NCBI GenBank assembly: GCA_910592005.1
Contig: CAJVPP010003069.1
Coordinates: forward strand, 1-12,666
Origin: Funneliformis mosseae
Lineage: Eukaryota; Glomeromycota; Glomeromycetes; Glomerales; Glomeraceae
Length of the DNA stretch: 12,666 bases
Direction: 5' to 3'
The notes below the pieces were generated by a model. The model saw only the letters and a list, made by a program, of their open reading frames with translations, was not told the DNA's origin and did no database searches. Positions 8,683-12,666 of the stretch are shown here, piece after piece. Numbering within the stretch: the first letter of the stretch is position 1; each line of letters begins with the position of its first letter. A program made the position numbers and the translations under genes.

Positions 8683-10476
8683 TTATTGACATTGGAATTG
8701 TTTAATACTGCAATTTTGATTATGAGTTATATTCCAACCAGTACTATTATCAGTTGAACATATATCAATGATATTTCGAAGAATCATAAGTTCATTTATT
8801 TGGCTATCTGATGCAGATATTACACAGCTATTAGTATCATTTCCGACTATTGGACAATAAATATGACCAGAATGACAAGGTTGTCCGCAAAATGAAGGTT
8901 TTGGGTCACATATTTCAATATTAAAAGTTTGTAATGTAGTACTTATTATTGTTGCCGCCATATTATTATATGTATTTTGTTTAACAGTAGTATATACGTC
9001 TTCATCACTGTCAAGTATTTGATCATAATTGACCCCTTGATTAACAGTAAAACTAGCTAATATTGACTTGTTTGCAGTAAAAAAATGATTGTATAATGTA
9101 TCTTCAAAATGAAATTGGAGACTTTCACTTGCGGCTGATAGATATGATGAAATATCTGAAAAGTTTTGACCATTACCGGCAAATGATTGATGAACATTGT
9201 TCATTAAACTTGGAAGAAAGAATACATTCACCATGTTCGCCGTAAAAAATCCTATATTATCCACCGTATCTCTCTTTCTGGGTCTGCGGGACGTCGAACG
9301 CTTCAAAGCAGTAAGGATTCGTGCAACATTCGTATTTTGTGTCGATTCATAGAAGTTTGCCATTCTCTCTATTAATTCCTTTCCATAACGAAAGCTTAAG
9401 AAGTTATCAAATGCCGCGCCTTTTATTTTTTCGAAATCTGCAGCAAGTTCACCTGCACGTGCATAAGCGGATGCGCCCGCTGCATGCTCACTCCAACCTA
9501 CCGCTGCGTTTCTGGCTACTGATCCTTCAGCTGATGTTGCTATCACATCTTCTGCAGCACCTAATTCAGCACTAGCTTCAGAGACTTCGACGATGGCTGT
9601 TTCGACGACCTCACCTGCTGATACTATTTCGCTGATGACTAAAGGTCCCGCTATGGCAACAGGAGCAGCTAAAAGAGCAATACCAACGACTGCAAAAATA
9701 ATTCTTTCGAGTTTGTTTTCTTTATGCGGTGGCGGCGGTGGTGGTTTCAATTCTTTTAGATTATCGGTAGTCATTTTAACACTTAATTCACTAAGGGCAT
9801 CATGGAACCCTCGATGATGACTCTCCCAATGATTGAATAGCTTGTTTGCCGAATCAATCATATGATATGTAGCAACACCATAACCATCAGGTTTGAACGA
9901 GCTGCCTGAACCGAATTGAAGAGATGCAGCGTATGTTCCAACTTCATGACCAGTTAAATAATCGATGCATTCTGCTACATTTTCTGTTTTATTAATTGGC
10001 CATTTGGGTGCATCGGGATGTATACCTGCACTGCAGTACTGTGCAGTTAGATGAGTTGGAAATACATGATCTGGGTTGGGCGCTTGTTGCTTATATGTAA
10101 TTTTAGGAGTCGGAATAAGTTTCATTGTGTAATTACTTAAATTACATATGTAGTTATTATCATGGTTTTCTTTGGTATACGACGAAGCCGAAAGATCATC
10201 CCTATTTATTTCCAACATAAAGCTGAAGCGACAATCATAGGTACACCCCCACATAGTGATGTTAAGAGTTGTTAAGGGTGGCTCATGCTTTATATTTTCA
10301 ACATCCCTGACCAAAAGGGACGTCGAATAAGCAACGCCATCATCGTCAATATGAACCGCCGCATAATCAGAAGGTATGACTTGGTCGCACATATTAAAAT
10401 CATGTTCTACGGTGATCCAATCAGCAAGAACTGCCGATGAAAAATGTAATAGAATGTATAATAACGTTTTCTTCAT
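8683..10476 (-). CDS. Secreted cysteine-rich protein with Kex2-type processing sites, function unknown
   Basis: Intronless gene. The open frame extends to an ATG at 10509 (608 residues). I prefer the second ATG (10474-10476, residue 12) because it directly starts a signal peptide, MKKTLLYILLHFSSAVLA, and because a TATA box only 10 nt from the first ATG would place transcription start after it. Numbering is from the first Met. Cys are at 41, 89, 93, 122, 159 and 181. A six-proline run is at 256-261, a hydrophobic helix at about 270-292 and an Ala/Glu-rich helical stretch at 298-365. Dibasic sites occur at K403-R404 and in RRPRKR (408-413). The C-terminal part has eight Cys (534-607). Ten Asn-X-Ser/Thr sites are visible. 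Cleavage after R413 would give about 384- and 195-residue chains with even Cys counts. The layout loosely recalls killer-toxin precursors and C-terminal regions of class-C fungal chitinases. There is no catalytic motif, so function is not assigned; a membrane-anchored or effector protein is equally possible. Confidence 0.88.
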   Translation of the reverse strand: MKKTLLYILLHFSSAVLADWITVEHDFNMCDQVIPSDYAAVHIDDDGVAYSTSLLVRDVENIKHEPPLTTLNITMWGCTYDCRFSFMLEINRDDLSASSYTKENHDNNYICNLSNYTMKLIPTPKITYKQQAPNPDHVFPTHLTAQYCSAGIHPDAPKWPINKTENVAECIDYLTGHEVGTYAASLQFGSGSSFKPDGYGVATYHMIDSANKLFNHWESHHRGFHDALSELSVKMTTDNLKELKPPPPPPHKENKLERIIFAVVGIALLAAPVAIAGPLVISEIVSAGEVVETAIVEVSEASAELGAAEDVIATSAEGSVARNAAVGWSEHAAGASAYARAGELAADFEKIKGAAFDNFLSFRYGKELIERMANFYESTQNTNVARILTALKRSTSRRPRKRDTVDNIGFFTANMVNVFFLPSLMNNVHQSFAGNGQNFSDISSYLSAASESLQFHFEDTLYNHFFTANKSILASFTVNQGVNYDQILDSDEDVYTTVKQNTYNNMAATIISTTLQTFNIEICDPKPSFCGQPCHSGHIYCPIVGNDTNSCVISASDSQINELMILRNIIDICSTDNSTGWNITHNQNCSIKQFQCQ

Positions 10477-10517
10477 GAGTGAAATGTCTTTTTTTTCTTG
10501 TCGAAACATCAGGTAGA

Positions 10518-10526
10518 CCTTATATA
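10518..10526 (-). promoter_or_regulatory. TATA box of the secreted-protein gene
   Basis: The minus strand reads tatataagg here. It is about 10 nt before the first in-frame ATG and about 42 nt before the second. With the usual distance of roughly 30 nt from a TATA box to transcription start, the message would begin between the two ATGs. This supports the signal-peptide Met as the true start. The surrounding DNA is AT-rich, so a chance match is possible. Confidence 0.5.
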
Positions 10527-10620
10527 CTATATATTACCTTCGGAAAAAATCAGGGATACTACATGATTTAAACCGTTTCGGCATTCTATTTTTTTAATTA
10601 TTATAATGAGTCAAACTACA

Positions 10621-10651
10621 GTCGATCCAGTCGATCTCGGAAAAGTCGATC
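10621..10651. repeat. Three gtcgatc direct repeats
   Basis: The heptamer gtcgatc occurs at 10621-10627, 10630-10636 and 10645-10651, about 145-175 bp upstream of the preferred start of the minus-strand gene. Three CG-containing heptamers in 31 bp stand out in DNA where CG is otherwise rare. They could be binding sites for a regulator or part of the palindromic repeat next to them. Confidence 0.5.
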
Positions 10652-10665
10652 TGAAATTGATTTTT

Positions 10666-10686
10666 GTCTAAAGTTGGAATTTAGAC
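10666..10686. repeat. Small hairpin beside the large palindrome
   Basis: Perfect 7-base arms gtctaaa (10666-10672) and tttagac (10680-10686) flank a 7-base loop. The preceding tctgaaattga (10649-10659) partly repeats the arm of the larger palindrome at 10699-10752, so this whole block may be one repeat family. Confidence 0.5.
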
Positions 10687-10698
10687 GATTATCGAGTA

Positions 10699-10752
10699 TC
10701 TGAAATTGGGATTTCGATTTCAGTTAACTGAAATTGGAATCCCAATTTCAGA
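10699..10752. repeat. 54-bp double palindrome
   Basis: The two 27-base halves are reverse complements with two mismatches, centred on gttaac at 10725/10726. Each half is also nearly self-complementary. In the right half, ctgaaattgg (10728-10737) pairs with ccaatttcag (10742-10751) around a 4-base loop, and the left half has ctgaaat paired with atttcag. The structure can fold as one long cruciform or two hairpins. It lies about 225-275 bp upstream of the secreted-protein gene. Confidence 0.8.
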
Positions 10753-10769
10753 CATTTCTGCAAATCTTG

Positions 10770-11595
10770 TTAATCACCTAAGTGGTGATTCTCCATTATA
10801 TAATCTTATAATATGCTCTCAAAAAGAAACCCAAATTTATTGTCGTAGTAAATGATTAGTTATTTATTGGTTTGCCTAAAAATCTAAAAGATACAAATAA
10901 TTACTTTACTTATTTGGCATTTTATGGAAACTTTCCTAATTATTTTCCAATCGATAATCATTATTAGTTGTCGAATTTAAACCATTTTAAACCTATGATA
11001 TTTAAATTTAATATAATTATTTATTATTTAACTAATTATCTCGATAATTTCAATCAAAAAGAAACTAGGACATGATATTACAAGTCATCTCCAAGAAACA
11101 AATTTCGCATTGGTACTCATTATATTTGCTACATTTTCCATTGTCAACGCTATTCTACATCAATTCATAAAGTTATTAGTTTGCTGCAGTTACGGTACTC
11201 GATGCAATTTGGAAATTTGGTGTTCTAGTTGAGTCATAACATTATGTTGTTAATCTAGACCCAAAATTGATTTAAAGATTTTCATACCATCGAATAAAAA
11301 TAAAGACATTCTTTCCTTTATTATAAAATTATAATTACACTTTGAAATTTTTTTTATTAATCAAAGTTGTAAAATGTATTGAATATTAAAATTATTTATA
11401 GCTGAGGCCAGTATTTAAAAGGTAAATCGAAAAAATTTTTTGGAATGAAAATTTCAAAGATATAATTAATAATATTGCACTATTAATTAAAATAAAAAAA
11501 ATATAAATACTTAAAGAAAGCTATATAAAAATAAAAAAATTTTTAAAATAAATGAGACGAAAATGATTATGCAAATTAAATTTAACTGACTGATT
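10770..11595. other. Gene-free stretch right of the secreted-protein gene
   Basis: No gene can be supported. One frame on the plus strand stays open for 66 codons (11032-11229) and would encode a hydrophobic segment, LVLIIFATFSIVNAIL, followed by several cysteines. It contains no Met and no motif I recognise, so it is at most an exon or gene fragment. The patch 11060-11230 is less AT-rich than its flanks, and the rest is A/T runs. Confidence 0.4.
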
Positions 11596-11596
11596 A

Positions 11597-11697
11597 CTAA
11601 TCGTACGATGATTGGTTATAAGTAATAGCAAATGCTATTGGCCATATAATATCGATCAAAAATAAAAATAAACAAGGTATATTTAACGTTTATAACC
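11597..11697. promoter_or_regulatory. Promoter-like patch with small inverted repeats
   Basis: Within 100 bp there are two attgg (CCAAT-type) pentamers, at 11611-11615 and 11636-11640. A perfect 7-base hairpin aatagca/tgctatt lies at 11624-11639. An inverted pair ggttataa/ttataacc lies at 11614-11621 and 11690-11697, with a tatattta box near 11679 between its arms. No gene follows within the window, so the role is a guess; a long terminal repeat or solo promoter are alternatives. Confidence 0.3.
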
Positions 11698-11756
11698 AGT
11701 GTATGTAGAAGTATAGTAGCTCTTTTTACCGGTCTTAAGTAAAGTTTTGTGGTTTG

Positions 11757-11773
11757 CGGGGACTTCGTCCCCG
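11757..11773. repeat. GC-rich hairpin cggggac-ttc-gtccccg
   Basis: Perfect 7-bp arms surround a 3-base loop, entirely G+C-rich in an AT-rich background. From memory, this gggacttcgtccc-type hairpin is common in intergenic DNA of Rhizophagus, which supports the proposed organism. It could act as a transcription stop or be the tip of a dispersed repeat. Confidence 0.65.
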
Positions 11774-11963
11774 TTTAGCATTAAGTGAATGATTGCGTAA
11801 TCAGTTTAATTAAACTTTAAAATTCATTAATGATATAAAAATATTAAATTTTTTGGTAAAACATTTAATTATATTGATAAAAAAGAAGTCAAAATAACTT
11901 TTTAATTGTTTAGTATCAATCTTTTAATTTTAATAAATATTAATTTTAATTTGATTAGAATCA

Positions 11964-12130
11964 GATTAGGAGGGATAGGTTTAGTTTTTAATTGGGTTGG
12001 GTTGGGTTGGAATATGTTCGGGGTAAGTGTTGGGTTAAGTTTAGGATATTGTTGGAGTTATGTTCGGCTGTGATTTAGGATATGTTCATGTTGAATTCGG
12101 GTTATTCGGGTTATGGCTTGCTTGAGTTCG
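11964..12130 (+). repeat. G-rich degenerate minisatellite (gggtt and ttcggg units)
   Basis: The plus strand is strongly G/T-biased. It contains gggttgggttgggttgg (11994-12010) and then variants of gggtta, gttcggg, ttaggatat and attcgggttat. The units are of unequal length, so this is an eroded short-unit repeat rather than a clean satellite. The first block has four G runs with TT spacers and could form a two- or three-layer G-quadruplex. It is not a run of TTAGGG, so it is not a telomere. Confidence 0.65.
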
Positions 12131-12590
12131 GTTTATGTAATTTTGAATATTTCTTTGATTAAATTAATTTCTTCTAATTCATTTTCTTTCAGTTAGTTTT
12201 TTTATATTAATATTTTATTTTATTTTACAATTGATTTTTTTGACTCAGATTTAATTTTTTTTCGGTTATAAATTTCTATTTTTTTTTTTTTAATACCGTC
12301 GATTTTATTAATAGATATTTTAAATAGCGAATTAAAAGAATAAATCTTAAAAAATTTAATTATTAAATTTTTTTTAATATTTGTTTTATCTTATTTAATA
12401 TTAAATTCAAATTTTTTTTTATAATTTATAGTTTTGATTTTCAGATTTATTTTTTAATTATTGTAATCGATTATAAATCTTATGAATGATTAATTTATCG
12501 AATACAAAATTTTTAACCGATTTGGACCTTCTAATGATATAAGATTTTGAAAGGTAAGTAGCTAGATACTAATTAACACGATTTGTAAGT
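12131..12590. other. AT-rich gene-free stretch
   Basis: Long T runs and scattered short words such as ttcggtt, gtcgatt and accgattt occur. No open frame, RNA gene or clear repeat can be supported. It separates the G-rich minisatellite from the putative transposon end at the window edge. Confidence 0.4.
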
Positions 12591-12591
12591 A

Positions 12592-12635
12592 TACAGTCCG
12601 CGACATAAATATCCGGAATTTATCGCGACAAATAA
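12592..12635 (+). mobile_element. Putative left terminal repeat of a Tc1-like element, cut by the window end
   Basis: After a TA (12592-12593) the sequence cagtccgcgacataaatat (from 12594) followed by ccgga resembles the usual layout of Tc1 ends, cagt with a later tat(t/c)cgga block. It also contains an inverted repeat, cgcgacataaat (12599-12610) against atttatcgcg (12618-12627) with one bulged base, and a second cgcgaca at 12624-12630. The other end and any transposase would lie beyond the window, so this is a partial call. Confidence 0.5.
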
Positions 12636-12666
12636 AAAAATTGTAAATCTTATTTTATTCGTTTCA

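Noticed and set aside
9321..9817. Two plus-strand open frames (84 and 74 codons)
   Set aside because: Both lie antisense within the intact secreted-protein gene. Their Gly and Leu runs are the complements of the hexaproline and Ala-rich segments.
11032..11229. 66-codon open frame with a hydrophobic segment
   Set aside because: No Met, no convincing splice sites and no recognised domain. Not called as a gene.
11994..12010. Telomere-like repeat
   Set aside because: The unit is gggtt with irregular variants, not TTAGGG, and it is internal and short.
1..12666. tRNA, rRNA, CRISPR or prokaryotic operon signals
   Set aside because: No cloverleaf with a GGTTCGA-type T-loop, no regularly spaced identical repeats and no closely packed gene series were found.

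Overview
The window is nuclear DNA of a very AT-rich eukaryote, most likely a fungus of the arbuscular-mycorrhizal Glomeromycotina (Rhizophagus-like). This rests on the long A/T tracts, the decayed Tc1/mariner transposases, a decayed gene with a CDNC..QNKNN transposon-associated domain, a cggggac-ttc-gtccccg hairpin and gggtt-rich degenerate repeats, all of which I associate with such genomes. It also rests on the one intact gene, an intronless secretory protein with Kex2-type processing sites. The genus is an inference. No bacterial operons, rRNA, tRNA or CRISPR arrays were found.

Left third (about 330-3832): a transposon graveyard. Three broken transposase-type genes lie side by side, readable only by conceptual translation across stops and frameshifts. 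They are a DUF7869-like gene on the + strand (about 330-1425), a Tc1/mariner DD34E transposase on the - strand (1661 to about 2740) and a second, different DD34E transposase on the + strand (about 2838-3832). The two Tc1 genes face away from each other across a short gap beside a near-perfect 37-bp palindrome. Many stops sit where the family has Gln or Trp and can be explained by C-to-T or G-to-A changes.

Middle (3833-8682): extremely AT-rich, gene-free DNA. It holds a small imperfect repeat cluster (4670-4736), a degenerate tandem repeat of about 98 bp (5829-6082), and a clear 157-bp MITE with terminal inverted repeats and TA flanks (7807-7963).

Right (8683-10509, - strand): the only intact protein gene, visibly richer in G+C than its surroundings. 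It encodes a secreted, cysteine-rich, heavily glycosylatable protein with a hexaproline run, a central hydrophobic helix and Kex2-type basic sites that would split it into two cysteine-rich parts. The domain order loosely recalls processed killer-toxin or class-C-chitinase C-terminal regions, but its function is not identified. A TATA box, three gtcgatc repeats and a 54-bp double palindrome lie upstream.

Far right (10770-12666): non-coding DNA with a promoter-like patch, a GC-rich hairpin, a gggtt-rich minisatellite and, at the very end, what looks like the terminal inverted repeat of another Tc1-like element that continues beyond the window.
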